Shown piece after piece: positions 1-9,390 of a DNA stretch of 64,000 nucleotides. The position numbers and the translations under genes were made by a program. This DNA is from Chitinilyticum piscinae (GTDB taxonomy: Bacteria; Pseudomonadota; Gammaproteobacteria; Burkholderiales; Chitinibacteraceae). Each line of letters begins with the position of its first letter. The stretch's first letter is position 1. The DNA is taken from assembly GCF_015223195.1 (NCBI RefSeq), contig NZ_JADFUA010000002.1, forward strand, positions 248,001 through 312,000, written 5' to 3'. The notes below the pieces were generated by a model that was not told the DNA's origin, ran no database searches, and saw nothing but the letters and a program-made list of their open reading frames with translations.

Positions 1-134
1 GTGGCGAGCGCCGGAACGGCTTCGCGGCACAGTGCCAGCGAGCCGTGCATTTTCCAGTTCCCGACGACCAGTTTGCGTCGTGCTGCCGTCTGACTGGACT
101 GGGTGGGTAGGCTGCCGAGGGAGAAGCGATTCAT
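1..134 (-). CDS. tpiA: Triosephosphate isomerase, N-terminal fragment
   Basis: The reverse strand from an ATG at 134 encodes 44 residues before the window edge, including KLVVGNWKMHGS, the N-terminal signature of triosephosphate isomerase with the substrate-binding Asn and Lys. The enzyme interconverts dihydroxyacetone phosphate and glyceraldehyde 3-phosphate in the cytoplasm. About 18 residues precede the conserved strand, longer than usual, so a downstream start outside this view is possible, but no other in-frame ATG lies before the motif. An AAGGA-like ribosome site precedes 134. The upstream region holds GlpR-type half-sites, suggesting control by the neighbouring repressor. Confidence 0.85.
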   Translation of the reverse strand, partial: MNRFSLGSLPTQSSQTAARRKLVVGNWKMHGSLALCREAVPALA

Positions 135-152
135 GGCGCATCCTTGCTGATC

Positions 153-220
153 AAAACGAACATGGTGTGTTCGAATAATGTTCATATGCGCATTATGTGT
201 TCGTTTGTTTTCGAAAACAA
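153..220. promoter_or_regulatory. Cluster of GlpR-like operator half-sites upstream of tpiA
   Basis: In this 68-bp AT-rich stretch CGAACA (157), TGTTCG (168), TGTTCA (179), TGTTCG (198) and the palindrome TTTTCGAAAA (208-217) follow each other at roughly 10-bp steps. TGTTCG/CGAACA is the half-site of the E. coli GlpR operator, and the adjacent gene is a clear GlpR homologue. The cluster lies just upstream of tpiA on the minus strand. Binding is inferred. Confidence 0.6.
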
Positions 221-260
221 TCACAAATCGGACTTGGCGACGAACGGTTGCGGTCGGGGC

Positions 261-291
261 AAGAAAAAAAGCCAGCGCGTGGGCGCTGGCT
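261..291 (-). terminator. Rho-independent terminator of glpR
   Basis: A perfect 8-bp stem (GCCAGCGC/GCGCTGGC, 271-290) with a 4-nt loop is followed on the minus strand by a run of seven or more T (263-270 as A on the plus strand). It lies just after the glpR stop and before the tpiA promoter region, so tpiA probably has its own promoter. Confidence 0.85.
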
Positions 292-317
292 TGGCGGGGC
301 AGTTTGAGCTGCGAGCT

Positions 318-1103
318 TCAGTCGCCATCGTTCGGCAGCGCGTCGCTGGCGACGTAGAGCTCGGTGTTGCAGTCGTTCAGTACCGTAGCCATGGCTTCGC
401 CGGGATGGCGGTCGGTGAACAGGGCGGTGATCTGGCGCAGGTGCCCCATTTCAACCAGCGAGGGACGGCCGAATTTGCTGTGATCGGCGACCAGAAACAC
501 ATGCCGTGCCTGCGCCATGATGGCGGTAGAGGTTTTCACTTCGCGCATTTCGAAATCGCGCAGTGTGCCGTCGGCTTCGATGCAGGCGACGCCCAGCACG
601 GCGTAGTCGACCTTGAACTGACGGATGAATTCGATGGTGGCTTCACCGACGATGCCGTGATCCTTGGGACGCATTACCCCGCCGGCCAGAATCACCTCGC
701 AGTCGCGGTAGTGGCACATGGTCATGGCGATGTGGGTGTTGTTGGTGATGATGCGCAAGCCGGTGTGGTGCGCCAGGGCGCGCGCCACGGCTTCGCTGGT
801 GGTGCCCAGATTCATGAACACCGAGGCGTGGTTGGGAATGTGCTCGGCCACCAGCCGGGCAATGCCTTCCTTTTCATTGCTGCATAGCACCTGGCGGGTG
901 CTGTAGGCGACGTTTTCCACGCTGGAATGGGCACTGGCGCCGCCATGCACGCGCTGCAGCTTGCGCTCGTCGGCCAGCTGGTTGATGTCGCGGCGGATGG
1001 TTTGGGGGGTGACGCCAAAATGCTGGGCCAGTTCGTCCACCGTGGCGTGCCCGGCGCGCTGCACCCATTCGAGCAGTTCCTGCTGGCGGGGATTAAGGAT
1101 CAT
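318..1103 (-). CDS. glpR: DeoR-family transcriptional repressor, GlpR type
   Basis: 261 residues from the ATG at 1103; the open frame extends further upstream, but homology begins at MILNPRQQELL. An N-terminal DeoR winged helix-turn-helix (about 1-57, ending QTIRRDINQLAD) is followed by a sugar-phosphate sensing domain (about 75-235) with LGTTSEAVA, ITNN, LAGGVMRPKDHGIVGEA and VADHSKFGR. The match to E. coli GlpR, the glycerol-3-phosphate regulator, is recognisable along its length. The gene sits just upstream of tpiA and not beside glpD/glpK in this view, so its targets may include triose-phosphate metabolism. GlpR-like TTCGTTT sequences near its own start suggest autoregulation. Confidence 0.85.
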   Translation of the reverse strand: MILNPRQQELLEWVQRAGHATVDELAQHFGVTPQTIRRDINQLADERKLQRVHGGASAHSSVENVAYSTRQVLCSNEKEGIARLVAEHIPNHASVFMNLGTTSEAVARALAHHTGLRIITNNTHIAMTMCHYRDCEVILAGGVMRPKDHGIVGEATIEFIRQFKVDYAVLGVACIEADGTLRDFEMREVKTSTAIMAQARHVFLVADHSKFGRPSLVEMGHLRQITALFTDRHPGEAMATVLNDCNTELYVASDALPNDGD

Positions 1104-1140
1104 GCTGTTCACTTTGTTTTCGTTTGTGCTCAAGTATAGG
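1104..1140 (-). promoter_or_regulatory. Probable glpR promoter with GlpR-like half-sites
   Basis: On the minus strand a TATACT -10 hexamer (1133-1138) is followed by a sequence with GCACAAACGAAAACAAAGTG before the glpR ATG. The ACGAAAAC core resembles the TTTTCG half-sites at 198-217. No good -35 was found. The position suggests autorepression. Confidence 0.4.
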
Positions 1141-1271
1141 CAATTTGCCGGCTCGCGGCTTGCCGGGCTGGCGGGAGTGTCCACCCCAAGGCGGGGCTTC
1201 TCCGGTAGAATTCCGCGCTTCATTTCATTGCTTCACCGCAGGCCGTTGCGCCTGTCATCAAGGTATACCCC

Positions 1272-3851
1272 ATGGCCCGTAAATCTGTAGCCAGCACGGA
1301 ATCGAGTGTTCCACAGCATACCCCCATGATGCAGCAGTATCTTGCACTCAAGGCCGAGCATCCGGACAAGCTGCTTTTCTACCGCATGGGTGATTTTTAC
1401 GAGCTGTTTCACGAGGATGCCGTCAAGGCTGCGCGTCTGCTCGACATTACACTGACGACCCGCGGCCAGAGTGCCGGCCAGCCCATCCGCATGGCCGGTG
1501 TGCCCTATCACGCGGCCGAGCAATATCTGGCACGGCTGGTGCGCTTGGGCGAATCGGTAGCGATCTGCGAGCAGATCGGCGATCCGGCCACCAGCAAAGG
1601 CCCGGTCGAGCGCAAAGTGGTGAAGGTGGTGACGCCGGGGACGCTGACCGATCAGGCTCTGCTGGACGACAAGCAGGAGAACCGCCTGCTGGCGCTGCTG
1701 CTGCATCGCGGCCGTCTGGGCCTAGCCTGGCTGTCGCTGGCGTCGGGCGATTGCGCCTTGCTGGACTGCGACGTTGACCGGCTGATGTCGGAAATCGAGC
1801 GGCTACGCCCGGCTGAAATCCTGCTGCCCGAAGAATCCGCCCCGCCGGTGCTGGCCAGCCTGGGTATTCCGGTACGACAGATGCCCCCCTGGCAATTCGA
1901 TGCGGATACGGCGCGGCGCAAGTTGTGCGAGCTCTTCGGCACCCGGGATCTGGATGGTTTCGGTGTGGCGGAGGACATGCTGGCTGTGGGTGCTGCCGGC
2001 GCACTGCTGGATTATGTACGGCTCACCCAGGGCGGCTCGCTGCCGCTACTGGCCGGGCTGCGCGTCGAGCGCACCAGCCAGTACATCGAACTGGATGCCG
2101 CCACGCGGCGCAATCTGGAAATCACCGAGACCATCCGTGGCGAACGTGCGCCGACGCTGTTTTCGGTGCTGGATCACACCGCGACCAGCATGGGCGCGCG
2201 ACTGCTGCAGCACTGGCTGCATCATCCGCTGCGCGACCATGCCCGCATTCTTGAACGCCAGCAGGGCGTGACCGAGCTGCTGGCGTGTGGCTGCGAGGAC
2301 CGTGTGCAGCAGGTCCTGCGCGAAATCGCCGATATCGAGCGCATCGCCGGGCGCATCGCGCTGCGCAGTGCCCGTCCGCGTGATCTGTCCAGCCTGCGTG
2401 ACAGTCTGGCGCAGCTGCCGCAACTGGCCGCCATCCTTCCCGATGGCCCGTTGTTCGTTGCCCTGCAAAGTGCACTGGCAGTGGATGACGCGTTGACCGG
2501 ATTGCTGCAGGCGGCAATTCTGCCCGAGCCGTCGGTGGTGCTGCGCGAAGGCGGGGTGATTGCGAGCGGCTACAGCAGCGAGCTTGATGAGCTGCGCGCA
2601 ATCCAGTCCGATTGCGGAGCTTTTCTCGCCGCGCTGGAGGCTCGCGAGCGCGAAGCAACCGGCATCGCCACGCTGCGTGTCGAATACAACCGGGTTGCCG
2701 GTTTCTTTATCGAAATCAGCAATGCCAATACCGCGCTGGTACCGGCGCACTATCGCCGCCGCCAGACGATGAAGAATGCCGAGCGTTACATCACGCCCGA
2801 GCTGAAGGAATTCGAAGACAAGGCGCTCTCGGCGCAGGAACGTGCACTGGCGCTGGAAAAGCTGCTGTTCGAAGCACTGCTGGATACCTTGCAGCCACAG
2901 ATCGCGGCCTTGCGGCTGGCAGCGCAGGCGGTGGCCACTGCCGACGTGCTGGCCTCGCTGGCGCGACATGCGCGCGATTACCGCTATGTAGCGCCCGAAT
3001 TCGTGGATGAGGTGGTGCTGGATATTCGCGCCGGCCGCCACCCGGTGGTCGAAGCGCAGATCGACGATTTCATTCCCAATAGTGCGCAGCTTGGCACGAC
3101 CCGCAAATTGCTGCTGATCACCGGGCCAAACATGGGCGGTAAATCGACTTTCATGCGGCAGACGGCGCTGATCGTCCTGCTGGCGCATATCGGCAGCCTG
3201 GTGCCGGCGGATCACGCCGTCATTGGCCGGGTTGACCGCATCTTTACCCGCATCGGTGCTTCGGATGATCTGGCGGGCGGGCGTTCGACCTTCATGGTGG
3301 AGATGAGCGAAACCGCCAATATCCTGAACAATGCCAGCGCGGAAAGCCTGGTGCTGATGGATGAAGTCGGGCGGGGTACCTCGACCTTTGACGGTCTGGC
3401 GCTGGCATGGGCCATTGCCCGGGCGCTGATCGAGAAAAATCGCGCGTACACCTTATTTGCCACGCACTATTTCGAGCTGACCCGGCTGGCGCAGGATTAC
3501 CCGATGGTGGCCAACGTGCACCTCGATGCGGTCGAGCACAAGGACCGCATCGTCTTTCTGCATGCCGTCGAAGAGGGGCCGGCTTCGCAGAGCTACGGGG
3601 TGGCGGTGGCGCAGCTCGCGGGGGTCCCGCGCGAGGTGGTGCGCCAGGCGCGCCGCAAGCTGGTTGAACTGGAGCAGTCCAGCGTGCTGCGTGACGGGCA
3701 GTCCGATCTGTTTGCCGCTGCGGCGATCGAGGACGTGCTTGCGGAACCGGAAAGCCATCCGGTGGTCGAACAGCTGCAGGCCATCAATCCCGATGAGCTC
3801 ACGCCGAAAATGGCGCTGGAACTGATCTATGCGCTGCACCGCGCCCTGTAG
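1272..3851 (+). CDS. mutS: DNA mismatch repair protein MutS
   Basis: 859 residues, the usual length for bacterial MutS. The mismatch-recognition domain carries the Phe-x-Glu motif (GDFYELF, near residue 43) that stacks on mispaired bases. Connector, lever and clamp domains follow, then the ABC-type ATPase with Walker [10 protein letters not shown] (618-626), the Walker B region [16 protein letters not shown], and the [11 protein letters not shown] histidine motif. The C-terminal tail is of the dimerisation type. It recognises replication mispairs and recruits MutL. It is divergent from glpR and transcribed alone. A GGGTAT/ATACGG pair one base longer than the 49-bp repeat lies inside it (1862-1911). 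Confidence 0.98.
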   Translation: MARKSVASTESSVPQHTPMMQQYLALKAEHPDKLLFYRMGDFYELFHEDAVKAARLLDITLTTRGQSAGQPIRMAGVPYHAAEQYLARLVRLGESVAICEQIGDPATSKGPVERKVVKVVTPGTLTDQALLDDKQENRLLALLLHRGRLGLAWLSLASGDCALLDCDVDRLMSEIERLRPAEILLPEESAPPVLASLGIPVRQMPPWQFDADTARRKLCELFGTRDLDGFGVAEDMLAVGAAGALLDYVRLTQGGSLPLLAGLRVERTSQYIELDAATRRNLEITETIRGERAPTLFSVLDHTATSMGARLLQHWLHHPLRDHARILERQQGVTELLACGCEDRVQQVLREIADIERIAGRIALRSARPRDLSSLRDSLAQLPQLAAILPDGPLFVALQSALAVDDALTGLLQAAILPEPSVVLREGGVIASGYSSELDELRAIQSDCGAFLAALEAREREATGIATLRVEYNRVAGFFIEISNANTALVPAHYRRRQTMKNAERYITPELKEFEDKALSAQERALALEKLLFEALLDTLQPQIAALRLAAQAVATADVLASLARHARDYRYVAPEFVDEVVLDIRAGRHPVVEAQIDDFIPNSAQLGTTRKLLLITGPNMGGKSTFMRQTALIVLLAHIGSLVPADHAVIGRVDRIFTRIGASDDLAGGRSTFMVEMSETANILNNASAESLVLMDEVGRGTSTFDGLALAWAIARALIEKNRAYTLFATHYFELTRLAQDYPMVANVHLDAVEHKDRIVFLHAVEEGPASQSYGVAVAQLAGVPREVVRQARRKLVELEQSSVLRDGQSDLFAAAAIEDVLAEPESHPVVEQLQAINPDELTPKMALELIYALHRAL

Positions 3852-3986
3852 CGGGTAACAAAGTGTAAAAAGCTGCTCATTATCAATTTTCACCCAGAAA
3901 TCATCCTTGGATAATGCTGCTGCTTTGCTAGGATGGTTTGGATAGAACAAATATAAGCATTTGCTACTTTTAGTGAGGGCACCATC

Positions 3987-4445
3987 GTGAATACCATTTC
4001 GGCCGCGGATACCCCGTACGTTGATGACCAGGGCAGTACATTGCTCGATCTGGCGCGCTTCCTGCAGCAAGGCGGTGCAGACGCAAAACTGGAGCTGGAT
4101 GAATTGCGCAGCAAGGCTGCGGGCGAACTGCAACGCTACGGCCAGGATCTGGGCAGCCATCTGGCCGTGCGCCAGATCAGCATCCCGCCGGCCGTGCAGC
4201 TGACGATGTCCGCAGACGGTAGCCGGGTGCTGGTGGACAATGATCACCCCCAGAAAGCCGAAATCGAATCGTTTCTGCAAGCCGAATCGCGGCTGGTCAA
4301 GTGGTTCAAGGAAATCGAGGTGCTGCACGAAATCCTGCGCCGGGTTGAATTGCGCCGCACGCAGGGGGCGGACGAGATCCGGCAGGAGCATTTCTGCATC
4401 GGTCTGACCAGCATCGGCTGCATTGCCTTTTTCGTTGGCAAATAG
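3987..4445 (+). CDS. Conserved hypothetical protein, 152 aa
   Basis: A GTG-initiated frame preceded by AGGG about 9 nt upstream. The protein is acidic, helix-rich in its first half, and ends in a short hydrophobic stretch with two cysteines (CIGLTSIGCIAFFVG) that could be a membrane or packing segment. I recognise no family and no catalytic motif. It is a single gene between mutS and rluB, followed by a strong terminator, with composition like its neighbours. The start is chosen on position alone. Confidence 0.6.
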   Translation: MNTISAADTPYVDDQGSTLLDLARFLQQGGADAKLELDELRSKAAGELQRYGQDLGSHLAVRQISIPPAVQLTMSADGSRVLVDNDHPQKAEIESFLQAESRLVKWFKEIEVLHEILRRVELRRTQGADEIRQEHFCIGLTSIGCIAFFVGK

Positions 4446-4468
4446 ACCGCTGGCCTGCAATTTGTTCA

Positions 4469-4504
4469 GCAGGGCCGCCGCATCAGGCGGCCCTGCGCTT
4501 TTCT
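4469..4504 (+). terminator. Rho-independent terminator
   Basis: An 11-bp perfect stem GCAGGGCCGCC/GGCGGCCCTGC with a 6-nt loop is followed by GCTTTTC. It ends the transcript of the 152-aa gene, 24 nt after its stop. Confidence 0.85.
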
Positions 4505-4528
4505 GGGGTGGCAGCGAGCGAGATCTGT

Positions 4529-4557
4529 CAACAAAATCCAGCCCTTGCAGGTATAAT
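4529..4557 (+). promoter_or_regulatory. Probable rluB promoter
   Basis: A perfect TATAAT -10 box at 4552-4557 lies 27 nt before the rluB ATG and just after a terminator. The -35 region near 4528-4534 (TCAACAA) is weak. Confidence 0.5.
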
Positions 4558-4583
4558 CAGCTGTTTTTTTCCGGAGTTTGTCC

Positions 4584-5708
4584 ATGAAAGACCAACGTGC
4601 CCGCCGCCCGCAGCCGGCTATTCGCGAGCGCAATGCCAAGCAGCAGCAGACTGCTGCCACGGCGGGTCGCCGGACGACCCGGGATGATGGCTGGCAGCCA
4701 CTGGGCAACAAGGCTCGTGCCGAGCTGGCCCAGAGCAAGACCGCAGCCAAGCCTCGCCCCGCTGCCGCAGGCGACAAACCGGCAGCCGGCGCCGCTGGTG
4801 CCGCCACCAATGAGCGCGGTGCGGGCCGCAGCAAGGCAGCCCGCGGTGATGTCGGCCGCGCCAAGCGCATGAAACAGCGCAAGGGCTCGCAAAAAGAAGT
4901 CGCCATCCAGAAGCAGCTGCGCGAAAAGCGCCTGCCGACCAAGCATCTTGGCGAAGAGCGCCTGCAGAAAGCACTGGCGTTTACCGGGCTGGGTTCCCGC
5001 CGTGAAATGGAAGAAGTCATCGAGGGCGGCCGCGTCAGCATCAACGGCCAGATTGTCGGTCTGGGGGCCAAGGTCAAACCCGGCGACGATGTGCGTGTCG
5101 ATGGCAAGCGCGTGCAGCTGAAATGGGAAGACCGTCTGCCGCGTATCGTGATGTATCACAAGCAGGAAGGCGAGCTGGTCAGCCGCGACGATCCGGAAGG
5201 GCGCGTGACCGTATTTGATCGCCTGCACAAGCTGGGCTCGAGCAAATGGATTGCCATCGGGCGTCTGGACTTCAACACCTCGGGGCTTCTGCTGTTTACA
5301 ACTTCCGGTGATCTGGCCAACCGCATGATGCATCCGAGTTTCGGTGTCGAGCGCGAATACGCGGTGCGGGTACTGGGCAAGCTGGAAGACGCACAGATGA
5401 AGGCGCTGGCCGATGGCATCGAGCTGGAAGATGGTCTGGCGCACTTCGACCATATTGTCGAGCGCGGTGGCGAAGGCAAGAACACCTGGTATCACGTCAT
5501 TTTGCGCGAAGGGCGCAATCGCGAAGTACGGCGCATGTTCGAGCATTTCGAGCTGCAGGTCTCGCGCCTGATGCGCGTGCGCTTTGGTATGTTCGCGCTG
5601 CCCGGACGCCTCAAGCGCGGCCAGTTCTACGAGTTGAACGAAACCGAAGTCCTCAAGGCACTGAAATGGGCCGGCTTGGGCTTTAACGGCACCGAAAAAG
5701 ACTATTGA
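4584..5708 (+). CDS. rluB: 23S rRNA pseudouridine synthase, RluB/RsuA family
   Basis: 374 residues from the ATG at 4584, with GGAG 8 nt upstream. Residues 1-115 are a basic, Ala/Lys/Arg/Gln-rich low-complexity extension that probably contacts RNA. An S4 RNA-binding domain follows (ERLQKALAFTGLGSRRE...GRVSINGQ, about 128-185). The catalytic domain has GRLDFNTSGLLLFT, where Asp229 is the invariant catalytic residue, and later GRNREVRRMFEHF. The family isomerises uridine to pseudouridine in the large-subunit rRNA. RluB is favoured over RluE/RluF by the long basic extension and overall layout. Confidence 0.88.
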   Translation: MKDQRARRPQPAIRERNAKQQQTAATAGRRTTRDDGWQPLGNKARAELAQSKTAAKPRPAAAGDKPAAGAAGAATNERGAGRSKAARGDVGRAKRMKQRKGSQKEVAIQKQLREKRLPTKHLGEERLQKALAFTGLGSRREMEEVIEGGRVSINGQIVGLGAKVKPGDDVRVDGKRVQLKWEDRLPRIVMYHKQEGELVSRDDPEGRVTVFDRLHKLGSSKWIAIGRLDFNTSGLLLFTTSGDLANRMMHPSFGVEREYAVRVLGKLEDAQMKALADGIELEDGLAHFDHIVERGGEGKNTWYHVILREGRNREVRRMFEHFELQVSRLMRVRFGMFALPGRLKRGQFYELNETEVLKALKWAGLGFNGTEKDY

Positions 5709-5745
5709 TCCAACCTGGGCGCAAGCAGCGAACCGAATCCCGCCG

Positions 5746-6327
5746 ATGAGCAAAGCGTTTACCCGCGAATCCGAGCCGCATGATGATGACGAGCTGCCTG
5801 CCGAGCTGAAAGTACCGGCTGGCAGCCGTAACTATATGACCCCCGGCGGCTGGCAACGGCTGAAAAACGAACTGTACCAGCTGGTGCACAAGGAGCGTCC
5901 CGAGCTGACTCAGATCATCAACTGGGCTGCCAGCAATGGCGATCGCTCGGAAAACGGTGATTATCTCTACGGCAAGAAGCGCCTTCGTGAAATCGACCGG
6001 CGAATCCGCTTCCTGCAAAAGCGCCTGGAAAATGCCGAAGTCGTTGATCCCGAGCTGCGGGAAGCGACCGATCAGGTGTTTTTCTCGGCCACGGTGACCT
6101 ATCTGCGTGAAAGTGGTCAGGAAGAAACCGTGGCCATCGTCGGTCTTGACGAAACTGATGCCCGCAAGAATTATGTCAGCTGGACTTCCCCTGTCGCTCG
6201 CGCGCTGATCAAGGCGCGCGAGGGGGATGTGGTGCTTCTGCGAACCCCGCAGGGCATCGAAGAGCTGGAAATTCTTGAAGTGCGTTATGTTGCGCTGGAC
6301 ACCGGCGCCGGCCAGACAACTGACTGA
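5746..6327 (+). CDS. greB: Transcription elongation factor GreB
   Basis: 193 residues. An N-terminal coiled-coil finger (about 30-105) carries the acidic tip NGDRSENGDYLYGKKRL, which enters the RNA polymerase secondary channel and stimulates cleavage of backtracked transcripts. A C-terminal FKBP-like globular domain follows (about 110-190, ending LEILEVRY). The sequence is closer to GreB than GreA. There is a 15-residue acidic N-terminal extension. It lies 37 nt after rluB and 11 nt before the histidine kinase, so all three may be co-transcribed. Confidence 0.93.
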   Translation: MSKAFTRESEPHDDDELPAELKVPAGSRNYMTPGGWQRLKNELYQLVHKERPELTQIINWAASNGDRSENGDYLYGKKRLREIDRRIRFLQKRLENAEVVDPELREATDQVFFSATVTYLRESGQEETVAIVGLDETDARKNYVSWTSPVARALIKAREGDVVLLRTPQGIEELEILEVRYVALDTGAGQTTD

Positions 6328-6338
6328 ATGATGGCCCG

Positions 6339-8429
6339 ATGAACAGCGACACCCTCCCGGATCTGCCTTGCCCGCCCGTTGCCAGGGAAAGCCTGTTCCG
6401 CCGGGTGTTGCGCAATATGGGCATGCGCATTGCGCTGGTCTCGGTGCTGCTGTCCGTGGCCAGCTACTACTACAGCTACAACAAGCTGCAAGACGAAGCG
6501 CTGGCCAATCTTTCCAAATACCTCGAAGCCCGCAGCCAGCTGGAAAGTGATCTCTTCTTGCAGGCGGAAACGAATACCCGGCTGATCCGTGACGAGTTCC
6601 GCCGGCGCTATGGCCAGCCGGCAAGCTACGAGGTGGCGGCAGAATTCGAGCGCTTGCTGGCGCCGGATCGCGAAGGCGTGCGCCGTGTGCGCGTTGAGCT
6701 GGACGATTTCGAGCACCGCGCGACGGTGGCCATTCTCCCGGAAGCCCGTCTCACCCCGGATTTCCAGCGCCAGGTCCTGCTGGGCTATGAGCTGCTGAGT
6801 CAGTACGGGCCGGCATTTCGTAACCGCTATTACGATACCTTCATTGATCTGAATGTGTCCGATGCATCCCTGATGTATCTGCCGGATCTGAATTATGCCC
6901 GCAATGGCTCGGCGGCCGATTTTCGCGAGGAGCTCGAATCCGAGCGGCTCGGGATGCCGAAGCACAACCCTGCCCGCCGCCCGGCATGGACAGGCATCTA
7001 TTTTGATCGTCAGGCACAGGAATGGATGATTTCCGTGGTGACCCCGCTCGATTTCTCCGGGCGCTTTATCGGTGCAGTCGGTCAGGATGTCCTGCTTGAT
7101 CAGCTGATCCGCCGCACCAATACCATCAATATTCCGGGAAGCTGGAATTTCATCACCACGCGCGAAGGCTACCTGATTGCCCATCCGGAGCACATGGAGC
7201 ACATCAAGGCGGCAGCGGGGCGTTATGCGATTGAATCAGGCGATGATGCCTTCCTGCGCGAAGCCTATCTCACGCTGAAATCTGCGCCTCCCGGTGCGCG
7301 CTTCGTCGAGACGCGGGATGGCAAGTTCTGGCTGGGCGTGGTTCCGATCGCCGGCGCCGACTGGCAATTTGTTACGGTCTACCCCAAATACCTGCTGCAG
7401 AAGCAGGCTGCGGTCACAGCCAGCCTGGTCTTGCTGCTGGGCTTGTTTGCGCTGATGGTCGAGCTGGGTCTGCTGGCCATGGTGCTGCGGCGCGATGTGG
7501 TGCGCCCCTTGCGCGAATTGCAGGCTGCCATGCGTCAGCTGATGCAGGGCAGGGAAGTCCCCGAGCGTCTCGCCGCAGAGCGGGATGACGAGCTTGGCGA
7601 GGTTACCGCCAATTTCCGCGCAATGGCGCGCGTGGTCAGCCAGAAACAGCATGAACTGGAAGAGCAGGTCGAGCGGCGAACCCTGGAGCTGGCCGAACGC
7701 AATACGGCACTGGAGCATGCCAATACGGAGCTGCAGCAGCTCAATACGGAAAAGAACGAACTGCTGGCGATTGCCGCGCATGACCTGAAAAACCCGGTGG
7801 GCAGCATGCTGGGCATGGCGCAGATGCTCGAGCGCAAACTGGATGAATGGCCACCGGAAAAGGTGCGAGACCGTTTGCGTGGCATCGCCACGCTGGGCGG
7901 GCGCGTACTGAATATTCTGGGCAACCTGCTGGATCACCATGCACTGGAAACCGGCAATATGCGTTTCAGGTCGGAGCCGGTGCTGCTGGACAGGCTGCTC
8001 AGTGAACTTCTGGACAGCTGGCAGGAGCGGCTGGATGCCAAGCGCCAGCAATGCCGATTCAGCCATTCCGGGCTGAAAGTGTTTGCTGACCGGCAAGCCG
8101 TGTGGCAGATCATGGAAAACCTGCTCTCCAATGCCGTGAAATATGCGCCGCAGCACAGTCTGATCAGCATTGAAGTACGTGCCACCGGGCCTCAGGTCGA
8201 AATCGCTGTGCGTGATCGAGGCCCCGGGATTGCCCCCCATGAAATGCCGTTGCTGTTCCGCAAGTTCAGCCGGCTTTCTGCGGTGCCGACGGGCGGTGAA
8301 CACACCACCGGTCTGGGTCTGTCCATCGTCAAGCGTCTGGCGGAGGCCATGGGCGGCAGTATCGCGTGCGAGAGCAAGCTCGGTGATGGTGCGGCCTTTA
8401 TCGTTCGCCTGCCGCTTGCGCAGGACTAG
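6339..8429 (+). CDS. Membrane sensor histidine kinase with periplasmic CACHE-type sensor
   Basis: 696 residues. A first membrane segment (about 29-47) leads to a large periplasmic sensor region (about 50-350) of dCACHE character. A second membrane segment (LVLLLGLFALMVELGLLAMV, about 366-386) follows, then HAMP, a coiled coil of about 60 residues, and the HisKA box IAAHDLKNP with phospho-acceptor His481. The HATPase domain has N box ENLLSNAVKYAP, G1 DRGPGI and G2 GLGLSIV. No response regulator is adjacent, so it is an orphan kinase; the ligand is unknown, and CACHE domains usually bind small metabolites. It is probably co-transcribed with greB. Confidence 0.85.
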   Translation: MNSDTLPDLPCPPVARESLFRRVLRNMGMRIALVSVLLSVASYYYSYNKLQDEALANLSKYLEARSQLESDLFLQAETNTRLIRDEFRRRYGQPASYEVAAEFERLLAPDREGVRRVRVELDDFEHRATVAILPEARLTPDFQRQVLLGYELLSQYGPAFRNRYYDTFIDLNVSDASLMYLPDLNYARNGSAADFREELESERLGMPKHNPARRPAWTGIYFDRQAQEWMISVVTPLDFSGRFIGAVGQDVLLDQLIRRTNTINIPGSWNFITTREGYLIAHPEHMEHIKAAAGRYAIESGDDAFLREAYLTLKSAPPGARFVETRDGKFWLGVVPIAGADWQFVTVYPKYLLQKQAAVTASLVLLLGLFALMVELGLLAMVLRRDVVRPLRELQAAMRQLMQGREVPERLAAERDDELGEVTANFRAMARVVSQKQHELEEQVERRTLELAERNTALEHANTELQQLNTEKNELLAIAAHDLKNPVGSMLGMAQMLERKLDEWPPEKVRDRLRGIATLGGRVLNILGNLLDHHALETGNMRFRSEPVLLDRLLSELLDSWQERLDAKRQQCRFSHSGLKVFADRQAVWQIMENLLSNAVKYAPQHSLISIEVRATGPQVEIAVRDRGPGIAPHEMPLLFRKFSRLSAVPTGGEHTTGLGLSIVKRLAEAMGGSIACESKLGDGAAFIVRLPLAQD

Positions 8430-8430
8430 T

Positions 8431-8479
8431 GGGTATATGGCTACAGAGCTTTTGATATAAATACTCTAGCCAGATACCC
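8431..8479. repeat. 49-bp bipartite palindrome, copy 1
   Basis: Starts GGGTATATGGCTACAGAG and ends TCTAGCCAGATACCC, an extended imperfect palindrome with an AT-rich centre. It begins one base after the TAG stop of the histidine kinase and lies between that gene and thyA. Exact termini, exact 49-bp length. Confidence 0.85.
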
Positions 8480-8566
8480 GATAGTGTAAATCCTTGCGCC
8501 TTTCCCCCCCGCGCTGCGCTCGCTACAATCACCTCCTTCTGAATTCCAGCCTCTGCGGAGCTTTGC

Positions 8567-9388
8567 ATGCAGCAATATCACGACCTCCTGCGCCACGTGC
8601 TCGAGCACGGCGTAAAAAAGGAAGACCGTACCGGCACCGGCACCGTGTCGGTATTCGGTCACCAGATGCGCTTCGATCTCTCGCAGGGCTTTCCGCTGGT
8701 GACCACCAAGAAAGTTCACCTCAAATCGGTAATCTACGAACTGCTATGGTTCCTGCGCGGTGAAACCAACAACAACTGGCTCAAAGCGCGTGGTGTCTCC
8801 ATCTGGGACGAGTGGGCCGCCGAAGATGGCGAACTGGGGCCGATCTATGGCTATCAGTGGCGCAACTGGCCGACGCGCGATGGCCGCCACATCGACCAGA
8901 TCGGCGAGGTCATCCGCACACTGAAAACCAATCCGGATTCGCGGCGCATCATTGTGTCGGCGTGGAATGTCGGCGAAATCGACAACATGGCGCTGCCGCC
9001 ATGCCATGCCTTCTTCCAGTTCTATGTTGCCCCGGCGCAGCCCGGTGATGCCGATCAGCGCGGGAAACTCTCCTGCCAGCTGTACCAGCGCAGTGCCGAC
9101 CTGTTCCTGGGGGTGCCGTTCAATATCGCATCGTATTCCCTGCTGGTGCTGATGCTGGCGCAGGTATGTGATCTGCAGCCCGGTGATTTTGTCTGGACTG
9201 GCGGGGATTGCCACATTTACGCCAATCATTTCGAACAGGTGCGCGAACAGCTCTCGCGGGATTTCCGGCCGCTGCCGCAGATGAAGCTCAATCCGGCCGT
9301 GACGGATCTGTTTGCCTTTGATTACAGCGATTTCACGCTGGAAGGCTACGACCCGCATCCGGCCATCAAGGCGCCGGTGGCAGTGTGA
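8567..9388 (+). CDS. thyA: Thymidylate synthase
   Basis: 273 residues. It converts dUMP to dTMP using 5,10-methylenetetrahydrofolate in the cytoplasm. Visible family motifs are DRTGTGT (phosphate-binding Arg), LRGETN, the catalytic PPCHAFFQF with Cys146, [15 protein letters not shown], and the C-terminal APVAV that closes over the active site. The length is slightly above the 264 of E. coli because of a short insert around [13 protein letters not shown]. The next gene starts 2 nt after its stop, indicating co-transcription. Confidence 0.98.
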   Translation: MQQYHDLLRHVLEHGVKKEDRTGTGTVSVFGHQMRFDLSQGFPLVTTKKVHLKSVIYELLWFLRGETNNNWLKARGVSIWDEWAAEDGELGPIYGYQWRNWPTRDGRHIDQIGEVIRTLKTNPDSRRIIVSAWNVGEIDNMALPPCHAFFQFYVAPAQPGDADQRGKLSCQLYQRSADLFLGVPFNIASYSLLVLMLAQVCDLQPGDFVWTGGDCHIYANHFEQVREQLSRDFRPLPQMKLNPAVTDLFAFDYSDFTLEGYDPHPAIKAPVAV

Positions 9389-9390
9389 GC

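Noticed and set aside
144-887. Plus-strand frame of 247 aa across glpR
   Set aside because: It overlaps the terminator and the clear glpR gene on the other strand; its His/Gly/Val-rich translation has no domain.
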